Position numbers and translations under genes: made by a program
Shown here: positions 1-8,414 of the stretch, one piece after another
Layout: the number at the start of each line of letters is the position of its first letter
Position numbering within the stretch: the first letter of the stretch is position 1
Assembly: GCA_023230455.1 (NCBI GenBank)
Contig: JALNXH010000026.1
Coordinates: 1-42,274, forward strand
Direction: 5' to 3'
Origin: Rhodocyclaceae bacterium
GTDB lineage: Bacteria > Pseudomonadota > Gammaproteobacteria > Burkholderiales > Rhodocyclaceae
Length of the DNA: 42,274 bases
Notes under the pieces: model-generated
The model's input: the letters and a program-made list of their open reading frames with translations, nothing else
Database searches by the model: none
What the model was told of the DNA's origin: nothing

Positions 1-116
1 CGTCTGGTGCCCATAGCGAGGCGGAACCACCCCTTCCCATCTCGAACAGGACCGTGAAACACCTCCGCGCCAATGATAGTGAGCTTCCCGCTCGCGAAAG
101 TAGGTCAGCGCCAGAC
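1..116 (+). rRNA. rrf: 5S ribosomal RNA (3' end of an rRNA operon)
   Basis: The first ~116 bases match the bacterial 5S pattern. They include the conserved stretch CCCATCTCGAACAGGACCGTGAAAC with one or two changes, the GATGATAGT-type segment, and a 3' end (CGAAAGTAGGTCAGCGCCAGAC) that pairs with the 5' end GTCTGG. The 5' terminus may lie a base or two left of the window. No protein gene fits here, and a strong terminator follows, as expected for the end of a 16S-23S-5S operon whose larger RNAs would lie upstream. Confidence 0.93.
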
Positions 117-124
117 ATCCTATT

Positions 125-159
125 AGTACAAAAGCCCGCCTCGCGCGGGCTTTTGTACT
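125..159 (+). terminator. Rho-independent terminator of the rRNA operon
   Basis: There is a perfect 15-bp inverted repeat, AGTACAAAAGCCCGC against GCGGGCTTTTGTACT, with a 5-base loop (140-144). The GC-rich inner stem is followed by a TTTT tract. It sits 9 bases after the 5S RNA. The A-tract/T-tract symmetry means it could also stop transcription arriving from the other side. Confidence 0.93.
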
Positions 160-335
160 TCTACAGCCACATATCCGCTTCATGTCCCTGCGCCGCCTGA
201 TGGCAGCCACCTCTTTACCGTGTCGCTTCATAGCGAAAACATGGCGTAAACCCTACTTTGATTAACTCTTTGCCCGCGTACACTGGGGCTACCATTGGCC
301 ATGGATTCAATCTAACCAACCAACCTGCTGAATCA

Positions 336-899
336 ATGATCGACCTTTACGGCTTCGGACTACATGATGTGATCCTGCTGATTGCGGGGGTGGCGGGGGT
401 GTATCTGGTGCTGATGTGGCTGCGTCTAACACAGCTACGGCGCAGGCGCTCTTCTGTTGTTGCGCCTAAGCCGTCCTCTCTACAGGAGAATACCGTTATT
501 GAATGGCTCACCCCCGCGACAGGAGCCTCGCTTATCGAGCCAAAAGTGGAAGAGTCGTCATCGTTGTCACCTAGTTTCGCCGACCATCTGCGCAAATCGG
601 GGCTGGAGGCCGAGGTTCATCGGCTACAGCACGACTTGCAAATCCTGCGCAGGGAGTTTGAAACTCTTCGCGACGAACACGAAAAAATGCGGGCTGCACG
701 CCACGTGTCGCCGCTGTACAACGAAGCTATGGGTTTTGCGCAGCAGGGAGTCGACGCGGACGGCATTGCTGCCCGCTGTGGCATATCGATTGCGGAAGCA
801 GAACTGGTAGCCGCTTTGGCGACAAAGTCGAACGCTGCGAGCGACGAATATCTGGACGAGGATTTACATGGCCGATCCGCTCAAAGAAGAGTTGCCTGA
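336..899 (+). CDS. DUF2802 family membrane-anchored protein
   Basis: A short protein (187 aa from the ATG at 336) with one N-terminal membrane helix at residues ~9-30, a charged linker, a coiled-coil stretch around residues 90-125, and a C-terminal helical domain. That domain reads YNEAMGFAQQGVDADGIAARCGIS and then AEAELVAAL, resembling the DUF2802 domain, a helix-turn-helix-like fold of unknown role often found near flagellar or chemotaxis genes. An in-frame TTG at 258 would add 26 residues. I prefer the ATG because the added residues look non-conserved and neither start has a good ribosome binding site. It overlaps the next gene by 32 bases, so the two are probably translated together. Function is unknown; the nearby fliW is consistent with a motility link, which is inference. 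Confidence 0.75.
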   Translation: MIDLYGFGLHDVILLIAGVAGVYLVLMWLRLTQLRRRRSSVVAPKPSSLQENTVIEWLTPATGASLIEPKVEESSSLSPSFADHLRKSGLEAEVHRLQHDLQILRREFETLRDEHEKMRAARHVSPLYNEAMGFAQQGVDADGIAARCGISIAEAELVAALATKSNAASDEYLDEDLHGRSAQRRVA

Positions 900-1581
900 A
901 ACGCCTAGCAGTGAGGAAGATGTACTGCGCAAGCGTCTGGTCAACCGAATTGCGATTGCCGCAGTGATGATCGTCGCCTTGCTGGGGGGGCTGGCGATTA
1001 TCGATGCCCTTTACGTGCCGCCTCCGGCGGTGCCGGCACCGAAGATGGCTGCCTCTCCCGAGGAAAAGACCGACGTTGTGGCGACAGCAGAAACGGGTGA
1101 TTCGGAGGCGGAAAAAAACGCAGATCAATCGGTGGTGGGAATGCAGGCTGAACCGGAGAAAACGGAAACACCGCCTCCAGCCGCTGAGGCAAAATTACTC
1201 AAACCTTTGACCATTCCGGCACAAACCAGGCCCGCATCGCTGAAGCCAAGTTTGACTACCACCGCACCCCGCCACGAGCCCGCGAAAGAACTGGCCCGCA
1301 TCGTCCCGACGGTCGAGGCTTTACGCCATGCGCCAGCCTCCAAACCTCTGAGCCGAATTGACGACGCGATCCGTCGCTTTGTCGTGCAGGTGGGGGTATT
1401 CAACAATTTAGCGAATGCGGAAGAATTGCGAGCGAAGATCGAGGCTGCAAATATCCCTGTCCAGATCGAAGCACGCGTTCAGGTTGGGCCGTTTGCGACC
1501 AAGGCAGAGGCCGAGGCTGCACGTACGAAGCTGACCGCGCTGGGCGTGGATCCGGGGATTCTGACGGCAACCAGGAAATAA
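868..1581 (+). CDS. SPOR-domain membrane protein
   Basis: 237 aa. A charged cytoplasmic N-terminus is followed by a single membrane helix (residues ~27-49), then a long low-complexity Pro/Ala/Glu/Lys-rich periplasmic linker (~50-165), and a C-terminal SPOR domain (~168-235: RRFVVQVGVF, then the repeat-like VQVGPFATKAEAEAARTKL). SPOR domains bind denuded-glycan peptidoglycan, typically at the division septum. The FtsN/DedD-like architecture (TM, linker, SPOR) is clear, but which of these roles it has cannot be decided. It overlaps the DUF2802 gene by 32 bases and ends 2 bases before fliW, so a DUF2802-SPOR-fliW transcript is likely. Confidence 0.85.
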   Translation: MADPLKEELPETPSSEEDVLRKRLVNRIAIAAVMIVALLGGLAIIDALYVPPPAVPAPKMAASPEEKTDVVATAETGDSEAEKNADQSVVGMQAEPEKTETPPPAAEAKLLKPLTIPAQTRPASLKPSLTTTAPRHEPAKELARIVPTVEALRHAPASKPLSRIDDAIRRFVVQVGVFNNLANAEELRAKIEAANIPVQIEARVQVGPFATKAEAEAARTKLTALGVDPGILTATRK

Positions 1582-1583
1582 CC

Positions 1584-2033
1584 ATGTACGAGGAGATTCA
1601 CGTGATCCAAAGCCCGCGTCTCGGCCAGTTGGAAGTCGCTCCGGAGAGAGTGATCGAATTCCCTAACGGATTGCCGGGGTTCGAGGACCTGCGAAAATTT
1701 TCCCTCTACCATCCGGAAGGCGAAGAGCCGAAGTATTTTCTCCTCCAGTCAATGGAGCAGTCGGATGTAGTCTTTACCGTGGTGGACCCTATGAGACTGG
1801 GGTTTACTTACGAGATTTCCTTGTCGGACGAGGAATCGGCAAGCATTGATCTCACCGATCCGCTTGATGCGGCAGTCGTCGTCATGTTGCTGAAGGATTC
1901 CGGGGTGTCTGCGACTGCCGCGGTCAAGGCCAACTTGAAGGCCCCGTTGGTAATCAATCTCCGATCACGTCTGGGGCTGCAACACGTATTTTCCCGTCTC
2001 GATTACCAAGTTACCCTTAAGTCGGGAAATTGA
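1584..2033 (+). CDS. fliW: Flagellar assembly factor FliW
   Basis: 149 aa, the usual FliW length. It carries the family hallmarks: an N-terminal strand leading to RVIEFPNGLPGFEDLRKFSLY, the segment PKYFLLQSMEQSDVVFTVVDP, and a C-terminal KANLKAPLVINLRSRLGLQ. In known systems FliW is a cytoplasmic three-partner switch. It binds flagellin, and when freed it binds CsrA and relieves CsrA repression of flagellin translation. No flagellin, csrA or other flagellar gene is visible in the window, so this copy is separated from its usual partners. The start is 2 bases after the SPOR gene stop. RidA follows at +24 bases. Confidence 0.9.
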   Translation: MYEEIHVIQSPRLGQLEVAPERVIEFPNGLPGFEDLRKFSLYHPEGEEPKYFLLQSMEQSDVVFTVVDPMRLGFTYEISLSDEESASIDLTDPLDAAVVVMLLKDSGVSATAAVKANLKAPLVINLRSRLGLQHVFSRLDYQVTLKSGN

Positions 2034-2057
2034 AAGACTTACATTGAGCAAATCATC

Positions 2058-2438
2058 ATGAGCAGGACGATTATCTCGACGCCATCGGCACCGGCGGCCA
2101 TTGGCACTTATTCTCAGGCTGTCCAAGCAGGCAGCACCGTTTACCTTTCCGGCCAGATCGGTTTGGATCCGGTTTCAATGCAATTAGTGGAGGGAATCGA
2201 TGCGCAGATCATCCGTGTATTCGAAAACCTCAAGGCGGTGGCCGCTGCCGCCGGTGCCAGCCTCAACGATGCAGTGAAGTTCAATATCTACCTCACCGAT
2301 TTAAGCCATTTCACTAAGGTGAACGAGATCATGGCCCGCTATCTCGCGCAGCCCTATCCGGCGCGTGCCGCTGTAGGCGTCAAGGAACTGCCTCGTGGCG
2401 CACTGGTCGAGGCGGATGCCGTCCTCGTTGTTGACTGA
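2058..2438 (+). CDS. ridA: RidA/YjgF family enamine/imine deaminase
   Basis: 126 aa, full length for the RidA family. Members hydrolyse reactive enamine/imine intermediates (for example 2-aminoacrylate released by PLP enzymes) as cytoplasmic trimers. The signature near the C-terminus, PARAAVGVKELPRGALVEADAV, includes the catalytic-pocket arginine (R103) and the glutamate E118. The N-terminal AIGTYSQAVQAGSTVYLSGQIGLDP is also characteristic. An ATG with weak Shine-Dalgarno follows fliW by 24 bases. The 3' end overlaps the start region of recG. The assignment to the family is firm; the exact substrate is not. Confidence 0.9.
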   Translation: MSRTIISTPSAPAAIGTYSQAVQAGSTVYLSGQIGLDPVSMQLVEGIDAQIIRVFENLKAVAAAAGASLNDAVKFNIYLTDLSHFTKVNEIMARYLAQPYPARAAVGVKELPRGALVEADAVLVVD

Positions 2439-4482
2439 AGTTTCCAACGCTCGCCGCATTGCAGGCATCGGTCCGGCGCTGAAGGAAAAGCTGGCCCGTC
2501 TCGGTCTAAGGACCGATGACGATCTGGTACTTCACTTTCCCCTGCGTTATGAAGACGAAACGTACATCACCCCGCTCGCAGAGGCGCAGCCGGGGGTGGC
2601 CGCACAATTCGAGGTCGAGGTTATTTCAACCGAAATCGCCTTCCGTCCCCGGCGTCAACTGATTTCCCGAGTCCGAGATGTAGCCGAGTCGAGCAGCGAG
2701 TTGATGCTGCGTTTTCTCAATTTTTATCCCAGTCAGCAAAAAATGCTCGCCCAGGGCGCGCGGCTACGCGTATATGGCGAGGTGCGTCGCGGTTTCTTTG
2801 GTGACGAAATCGTTCACCCTCGCTGCACCCCGGTGCGCGACGGCATTCCGCTACCAGCCAGCTTGACGCCGGTCTACCCTACGACAGCCGGGTTGGGCCA
2901 AGGCATTTTGCGTCGCCACATCGAGGCGGCTTTGGCACGCACCGAACTTATCGACACGCTGCCACGCGCGTTGGTCGTGCAGCAGGAATTGCTGGAATTT
3001 TCCATCGCTGTCGATCTTCTCCATCATCCACCGCCAGCGCTGTCCGTCGATGCTATCCAGCGTGTTACCCGGCTGGCTTGGCAGCGCGTACGGTTCGATG
3101 AACTGGTAGCGCAGCAGATATCCATGCGTCGCGCCTACGCGGCCCGCAGGACATGCGGCGCCCCGCTTATAAGCAGCGACGGGCGGCTGACCAATGCGCT
3201 GCTGAAGCAATTGCCATTCACGCTTACCGCCGCACAACAGCGGGTATGGCGGGAAATCGCCGCCGATCTGGCTCAACCGCATCCGATGCAGCGTCTCTTG
3301 CAAGGCGATGTCGGTAGCGGCAAGACCATCGTTGCTGCCCTGGCCATGCTTCAAACTGTCGAGGCAGGCTATCAGTCGGCGCTGATGGCGCCGACGGAAA
3401 TCCTCGCCGAGCAGCATTACCGCAAGCTGGCCGCCTGGATGGAGCCCCTTGGGCAGCGCATCGCCTGGCTCTCCGGTAGTCAGAAGAAGCGAGAAAGGAC
3501 TACGCTCACCGCTGCCCTGGCCAACCGCGAAATCATGATGGCGGTCGGTACCCATGCTCTGTTGGAAGACGATGTGAGCTTTTCCCGTTTCGGTCTCGCC
3601 ATCGTCGACGAACAGCATCGCTTTGGCGTCCATCAGCGCCTTGCACTTAAACGCAAGGGCGAGGCACCGCACCAGCTGACCATGTCGGCGACGCCGATTC
3701 CGCGGACGCTGGCGATGACTTTTTATGCCGACCTCGACGTTTCGGTAATTGATGCGTTGCCGCCGGGACGCACTCCGGTTACCACTCGCCTGGCGGCGGA
3801 AACGCGGCGTGCTGAAGTGATTGCACGGGTACGCGACAACTGCCTTGCCGGCCGCCAGGCGTATTGGGTCTGTCCGTTGATTGAGGAAAGTGAGACGCTG
3901 CAGCTAAAGACCGCGGAGGAAACCTATGCGCAGCTTCTGGCTGATCTGCCGGGTTTACGCATTGGGCTGGTTCACGGCCGACTCAAGCCGGCCGAAAAGG
4001 CTGCTGTAATGGCCTCGTTCGTCCGCAACGAGGTGCAGGTGCTGGTTGCGACCACGGTAATCGAGGTAGGGGTGGATGTGCCTAACGCAAGCGTGATGGT
4101 GATCGAGAATGCCGAGCGCTTCGGCCTGGCCCAGCTCCACCAGCTGCGCGGCCGTGTCGGGCGCGGAGCGGCAGAGTCGGCCTGCGTTCTGCTATATGGT
4201 GGCGCACTGTCGGAAACGGCGCGGCAGCGGCTTAAAATCATCTACGAGAATAGCGATGGATTCGAGATTGCGCGCCAGGATCTGGCTCTGCGTGGCCCGG
4301 GTGAATTCATCGGGGCGCGGCAAAGCGGTGTTCCGCTGTTGCGTTATGCCAATCTCGACGACACTGAACTGGTTGAGCGCGCACGCGATGCGGCCGAGTT
4401 GCTGCTGCGCGATCATCCCGAACTGGCAGAACGTCATCTACAGCGCTGGCTGGGCGGACGCGAAGACTTGTTGAAAGCATGA
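2416..4482 (+). CDS. recG: ATP-dependent DNA helicase RecG
   Basis: About 688 aa, near the usual 690. RecG remodels stalled replication forks and branches Holliday junctions. It has the N-terminal wedge/OB domain (start IAGIGPALKEKL, PLRYED), Walker A GDVGSGKT at ~297-304, the DEQH box at ~398-401 (IVDEQHRFGV), SATPIPRTLAMT, and the C-terminal motif QLRGRVGRG. The ATG at 2416 aligns best with the known N-terminus. A GTG at 2395 with an AAGGAA seven bases upstream is an alternative (695 aa). Both lie inside the 3' end of the RidA gene. The stop overlaps the ubiC ATG (ATGA at 4479). Confidence 0.96.
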   Translation: MPSSLLTEVSNARRIAGIGPALKEKLARLGLRTDDDLVLHFPLRYEDETYITPLAEAQPGVAAQFEVEVISTEIAFRPRRQLISRVRDVAESSSELMLRFLNFYPSQQKMLAQGARLRVYGEVRRGFFGDEIVHPRCTPVRDGIPLPASLTPVYPTTAGLGQGILRRHIEAALARTELIDTLPRALVVQQELLEFSIAVDLLHHPPPALSVDAIQRVTRLAWQRVRFDELVAQQISMRRAYAARRTCGAPLISSDGRLTNALLKQLPFTLTAAQQRVWREIAADLAQPHPMQRLLQGDVGSGKTIVAALAMLQTVEAGYQSALMAPTEILAEQHYRKLAAWMEPLGQRIAWLSGSQKKRERTTLTAALANREIMMAVGTHALLEDDVSFSRFGLAIVDEQHRFGVHQRLALKRKGEAPHQLTMSATPIPRTLAMTFYADLDVSVIDALPPGRTPVTTRLAAETRRAEVIARVRDNCLAGRQAYWVCPLIEESETLQLKTAEETYAQLLADLPGLRIGLVHGRLKPAEKAAVMASFVRNEVQVLVATTVIEVGVDVPNASVMVIENAERFGLAQLHQLRGRVGRGAAESACVLLYGGALSETARQRLKIIYENSDGFEIARQDLALRGPGEFIGARQSGVPLLRYANLDDTELVERARDAAELLLRDHPELAERHLQRWLGGREDLLKA

Positions 4483-5045
4483 GCGAATATTTCAGAAAAC
4501 TGCGCGGCCCCGATGCGGGTGGCTGGCAACCGCAGGCAAGGGCTGCGGGAGCGTTGCGTAGCTGGCTCGACGAGCGCCGGTCGCTGAGTGCGAGGATTGC
4601 CGCTGCATGCCCGGTGGCAGAGCCCTTCAATCTCAAACTGTTGTTCAGCGGATGCGCAACGGCGACGCGCGACGAGGCCGTGCTGGTCGGCGCTCGCCGC
4701 GGCGAATGCATGCGCGTGCGCGAGGTTCAGCTTTGCGCCGGTGCCACGCCGCTGGTTTTCGCCCACAGCGTTACCCATCCACGTCATTTGCTCGGACCTT
4801 GGCGCCTCATGGGGCGGCTCGGCGGAGGCGTTCTCGGCAGCGTTCTGTTTCGCGACCCAAGCATTCGCCGCGGCGCACTGGCGTTTCGCGCGCTCGATAG
4901 CCGTCACCCGTTGTATCGGCACATGGAGCGCGTATACGGACGGTTGCCGAAGCGGCTTTGGGCGCGACGTGCGGTGTTCCGCCATAAGGGAAAGCCGTTG
5001 CTGGTTACAGAAGTTTTCCTTCCCTCCCTGAGCGAGCTTCTGTGA
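4479..5045 (+). CDS. ubiC: Chorismate lyase UbiC
   Basis: 188 aa. It converts chorismate to 4-hydroxybenzoate and pyruvate, the first committed step of ubiquinone synthesis. The conserved active-site positions can be seen: arginine in MRVREVQL (R81), the glycine-rich GRLGGGVLGSVLF (~112-124), and glutamate in LLVTEVFLP (E178). The length is typical (E. coli about 165 aa, with a slightly longer N-terminus here). Its 5' end overlaps recG by 4 bases and its stop overlaps the ubiA start (TGATG), indicating translational coupling in a recG-ubiC-ubiA-ubiD run. Confidence 0.9.
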   Translation: MSEYFRKLRGPDAGGWQPQARAAGALRSWLDERRSLSARIAAACPVAEPFNLKLLFSGCATATRDEAVLVGARRGECMRVREVQLCAGATPLVFAHSVTHPRHLLGPWRLMGRLGGGVLGSVLFRDPSIRRGALAFRALDSRHPLYRHMERVYGRLPKRLWARRAVFRHKGKPLLVTEVFLPSLSELL

Positions 5046-5932
5046 TGACGATTTCCTCCATCGTCGAACGCCTGGATTCGTACGAAAAGTTGATGCGGCT
5101 CGACAAGCCGATCGGTACCCTGCTATTGCTCTGGCCGACGCTCTGGGCGTTGTGGCTGGCCGGCGATGGCAAGCCGCCGCTGCTGATACTGGCGATCTTC
5201 TGCCTCGGCACCGTGCTTATGCGCTCGGCTGGTTGCGTGATCAATGATTACGCCGACCGCGAGTTTGATCTCCATGTCGAGCGCACCAAAGACAGGCCGT
5301 TGGCCGCCGGTAAAGTACGGCCGAAGGAGGCTCTGGTGCTGGCGGCGGTGCTTGCGCTCTGCGCATTTTTGCTGATCCTGCCACTCGATACGCTGGTGAT
5401 TTGGCTTTCCGCCCCGGCGTTGTTCGTTGCTGCCAGTTATCCCTATACCAAGCGCTTCTTCGCCATTCCCCAAGCCTATCTCGGGCTGGCATTCGGTTTC
5501 GGCATTCCCATGGCCTATGCCGCGATACAAGGCGAGGTGCCCACCGATGCCTGGTTGATGCTGCTGGCCAATGTATTCTGGGCCGTTGCTTACGATACCG
5601 AATATGCGATGGTGGATCGTAACGACGATCTGAAGATCGGTATCAAAACGTCGGCGATCACCTTCGGCCGCTTCGATGTCGTTATGGTGATGTTCTGCTA
5701 TGGTGCCGCATTGCTGCTATTGGCAGCGATCGGCGCGCGTGGCGGGCTGGGTCTGCCGTTCTATGCCGGCCTGCTCGTCGCAGGCGCCATTGCCCTTTAT
5801 CACTACACGCTGATTCGAGAGCGGGAACGTATGGACTGCTTCAAAGCATTCCGTCACAACAACTGGTTCGGGGCAGCCGTTTTTGCAGGTATCGCGGCCG
5901 ACTTCCTCGCCCCTTTCACCCCAGTCGGCTGA
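5045..5932 (+). CDS. ubiA: 4-hydroxybenzoate polyprenyltransferase UbiA
   Basis: 295 aa integral membrane prenyltransferase that attaches the polyprenyl tail to 4-hydroxybenzoate. The first Asp-rich motif is at ~67-75 (NDYADREFD) and the second is in DTEYAMVDRNDDLKIGIKT; both coordinate Mg-prenyl diphosphate. About eight hydrophobic helices are visible. I take the ATG at 5045, which overlaps the ubiC stop codon. A GTG one codon upstream is possible but unnecessary. The next gene, ubiD, starts 14 bases after the stop. Confidence 0.95.
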   Translation: MTISSIVERLDSYEKLMRLDKPIGTLLLLWPTLWALWLAGDGKPPLLILAIFCLGTVLMRSAGCVINDYADREFDLHVERTKDRPLAAGKVRPKEALVLAAVLALCAFLLILPLDTLVIWLSAPALFVAASYPYTKRFFAIPQAYLGLAFGFGIPMAYAAIQGEVPTDAWLMLLANVFWAVAYDTEYAMVDRNDDLKIGIKTSAITFGRFDVVMVMFCYGAALLLLAAIGARGGLGLPFYAGLLVAGAIALYHYTLIRERERMDCFKAFRHNNWFGAAVFAGIAADFLAPFTPVG

Positions 5933-5946
5933 CGTATCATCCCGCC

Positions 5947-7428
5947 ATGAAATACCACGACCTGCGCGATTTCATCGCCCAACTTGAACGGCGCGGCGAG
6001 TTGAAGCGCATCGCTGTCGCTGTCGATACCCACCTTGAAATGACAGAGATTGCCGACCGCGTGTTGCGCGCCGGGGGGCCTGCCCTGTTGTTCGAGCAGC
6101 CGGTCACTCGTGGCGTGCCGCAGTCGATGCCGGTGCTGGCCAATCTCTTCGGTACGCCGCAACGCGTGGCGTTGGGGATGGGCGTGGAAGGCGACTGGCG
6201 TGCTGCGCTCCGCGAAGTTGGACGTACCCTGTCGGCACTGAGAGAGCCCGAACCGCCGAAGGGCCTGCTAGACGCGTGGGATAAGCTGCCGCTGCTGAAG
6301 CAAGTACTCAACATGACACCCAAGGTCGTGTCGTCCGCCGCTTGCCAGCAGATCGTCTGGGACGCAGAGGAAGTCGATCTGGCACGGTTGCCGATCCAGC
6401 ATTGCTGGCCGGGGGACATTGCTCCGTTAATCACCTGGGGCCTGACGGTGACGCGCGGCCCGAACAAGACGCGGCAGAATTTAGGTATCTACCGCCAGCA
6501 GGTGATTGGCCGCAATAAGACCATCATGCGTTGGCTGGCCCACCGCGGCGGCGCACTGGATTATCGCGAGCACTGCGAAAAAAATCCGGGAAAGCCCTAT
6601 CCCGTGGCGGTCGTGTTGGGCTGCGACCCAGCGACCATTCTCGGCGCAGTGACGCCGGTACCGGATGCCCTCTCGGAATATCAGTTCGCCGGCCTGTTGC
6701 GCGGCGGGCGCACCGAACTGGTGAAGTGCCTCGGCAGCGACCTGCAGGTACCGGCCAGCGCAGAGCTGGTGCTGGAGGGGGTGATCCATCCCGACGAGGT
6801 GGCGCTGGAAGGACCGTATGGCGATCACACTGGCTATTACAACGAGCGGGCCGAATTCCCGGTATTCACCGTCGAGCGCATCACCATGCGCCGCGATCCG
6901 ATCTACCACAGCACCTACACCGGCAAGCCGCCGGACGAACCGGCGATGCTCGGCGTGGCGCTGAACGAAGTGTTCGTGCCGCTGCTGCAAAAACAGTTTC
7001 CCGAAATTACCGACTTCTATTTGCCGCCGGAGGGCTGTTCTTATCGAATGGCTGTCGTCAGTATGAAGAAGCAGTACCCCGGCCATGCCAAGCGTGTGAT
7101 GTTCGGCATCTGGAGCTTCTTGCGCCAGTTCATGTACACCAAGTTCATTATCGTCGTCGACGATGACGTGGACATCCGCAACTGGCAGGAGATCGTGTGG
7201 GCGATCACCACCCGGGTCGATGCTAAGCGCGATACGGTGCTGGTGGACAACACGCCGATCGACTATCTTGATTTCGCGTCGCCAGTGGCCGGCCTAGGCA
7301 GCAAGATGGGCCTCGATGCCACCAACAAGTGGGCCGCCGAAACGCAGCGCGAATGGGGTACCCCGATCACGATGGATTTGGCCGTGCGAAGGAAAGTTGA
7401 TTCAATCTGGGACCAGTTGGGGCTTTGA
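5947..7428 (+). CDS. ubiD: UbiD: prenylated-FMN-dependent 3-polyprenyl-4-hydroxybenzoate decarboxylase
   Basis: 493 aa, matching the ~490 aa of UbiD. It decarboxylates 3-polyprenyl-4-hydroxybenzoate, the step after UbiA, using prenyl-FMN made by UbiX (not in this window). Family features include the N-terminal LRDFIAQLERRGELKRI, the cofactor region NLGIYRQQVIGRNKTIMRW, and the catalytic glutamate in ALEGPYGDHTGYY (E288). Its position directly after ubiC-ubiA supports the ubiquinone role over other UbiD-family substrates. The stop is followed by a 221-base gap. Confidence 0.95.
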   Translation: MKYHDLRDFIAQLERRGELKRIAVAVDTHLEMTEIADRVLRAGGPALLFEQPVTRGVPQSMPVLANLFGTPQRVALGMGVEGDWRAALREVGRTLSALREPEPPKGLLDAWDKLPLLKQVLNMTPKVVSSAACQQIVWDAEEVDLARLPIQHCWPGDIAPLITWGLTVTRGPNKTRQNLGIYRQQVIGRNKTIMRWLAHRGGALDYREHCEKNPGKPYPVAVVLGCDPATILGAVTPVPDALSEYQFAGLLRGGRTELVKCLGSDLQVPASAELVLEGVIHPDEVALEGPYGDHTGYYNERAEFPVFTVERITMRRDPIYHSTYTGKPPDEPAMLGVALNEVFVPLLQKQFPEITDFYLPPEGCSYRMAVVSMKKQYPGHAKRVMFGIWSFLRQFMYTKFIIVVDDDVDIRNWQEIVWAITTRVDAKRDTVLVDNTPIDYLDFASPVAGLGSKMGLDATNKWAAETQREWGTPITMDLAVRRKVDSIWDQLGL

Positions 7429-7513
7429 CTGTGGCGATAGCCGCACTGCTTCCCGATTGCTCCCACAATGAAGAAAGTAAGCAGTTGATCGTACATGGCT
7501 TGTCGGATAAACT

Positions 7514-7627
7514 GTTCGGAAATCGAACAATCCGTGCCGACGCGTTCCGATTCTTGGTGGTCATTGGACCGTGCGGAACGTTATGGATTGCGAATGGCCC
7601 AAGAGGCATCCTCTTGTGATCGACAAG
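7514..7627. promoter_or_regulatory. Operator-like palindromes upstream of the 7650 membrane-protein gene
   Basis: The 221-base gap after ubiD (7429-7649) holds no convincing gene. It has two perfect odd palindromes: GTTCG-GAAAT-CGAAC at 7514-7528 and CTTGT-GATCG-ACAAG at 7613-7627. The second ends only 8 bases before the GAAGGAG ribosome binding site (7636-7642). Both could be repressor sites controlling the 7650-9295 operon. The regulator cannot be named; neither matches the FNR half-site pair TTGAT/ATCAA. Confidence 0.3.
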
Positions 7628-7649
7628 TTAATAACGAAGGAGACGGTTC

Positions 7650-8393
7650 ATGAATCCAATGATGAGCAATGCCCGCTATTTCCAGTACTGGCGCTTGTGT
7701 GCGGCCATGGGGCCGGTGTTCCTTACTGCTTTTCTCCTGTGCTGGGGCATGCTGGGTTACAACATTCCGCCGATTCCGGCGGATCACACGCCCGACCAGA
7801 TGGCGCAGTTCTTTCGCACCCATTACAACGAAGTCCGCGCCGGCATGGCAGGCGCCATGCTCTTCGGCGTGCTCTATCTGCCCTGGACGCTCTCCATCAC
7901 CAAAGTCATGGAGTTGATCAATCCCGATCACAACAACATCGTATCCACGCTGCAAATGTGGGGCGGCGGCCTCACTGTCGTACCGCTGGTGACGTCCTCG
8001 GTTTTCTGGCTGACCGGCGCCTTCCGCCCCGACGTGCTCGAACCGGTTACCCTGCAGATGCTCTATGACATGGGGTGGTTGTTGATCGACATGTTCTACG
8101 CGATCACCACGATTCCGATGGTGGCCATCGGCGTCGCCGGCCTGACCGACAAGCGAGAAAAGCCGCTCTTCCCGCGCTGGGCCTGCTGGTATTCCATCTG
8201 GGCCGGCCTGAGTTTCCTGTTCGAACTGCTGATGCCCTTTTTCAAGACCGGTCTGTTCGCGCGTCAGGGCTGGCTGAACTTTTGGGTCGAGTTCCTCGTG
8301 TGGTTCTTCTACATTTTGCTGATCACCTATTATGTTTTCAAGGCTATTCCCAGGCTGGAGCAGGAACGTGCTGCGAAGCTTGCGAATGCTTGA
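7650..8393 (+). CDS. Multi-pass membrane protein of unknown function
   Basis: 247 aa with about six hydrophobic segments (roughly residues 20-40, 68-90, 105-128, 140-165, 175-198 and 215-238) and few charges, so it is an inner-membrane protein. A very good ribosome binding site (GAAGGAG, 7 bases spacing) fixes the ATG. I do not recognise the family. Notable features are an N-terminal NIPPIPADHTPDQMAQFFRTHYNEVRAGM between the first two helices, and aromatic-rich C-terminal helices. It is followed after 21 bases by NorE- and NorF-like oxidase subunits and is likely cotranscribed with them. It could therefore be an accessory or assembly factor of a heme-copper-type complex, but this is only context-based inference. 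Confidence 0.8.
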   Translation: MNPMMSNARYFQYWRLCAAMGPVFLTAFLLCWGMLGYNIPPIPADHTPDQMAQFFRTHYNEVRAGMAGAMLFGVLYLPWTLSITKVMELINPDHNNIVSTLQMWGGGLTVVPLVTSSVFWLTGAFRPDVLEPVTLQMLYDMGWLLIDMFYAITTIPMVAIGVAGLTDKREKPLFPRWACWYSIWAGLSFLFELLMPFFKTGLFARQGWLNFWVEFLVWFFYILLITYYVFKAIPRLEQERAAKLANA

Positions 8394-8414
8394 TCGCTAG
8401 ACGAGCCGATCTTC

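Noticed and set aside
2395..2415. GTG start of recG with a good Shine-Dalgarno
   Set aside because: Not excluded, but the ATG at 2416 matches the known RecG N-terminus better; recorded as an alternative.
7425..7619. Small ORF of 64 codons in the gap after ubiD
   Set aside because: It begins at a TTG overlapping the ubiD stop, lacks a ribosome binding site and has no recognisable motif; the gap looks regulatory.
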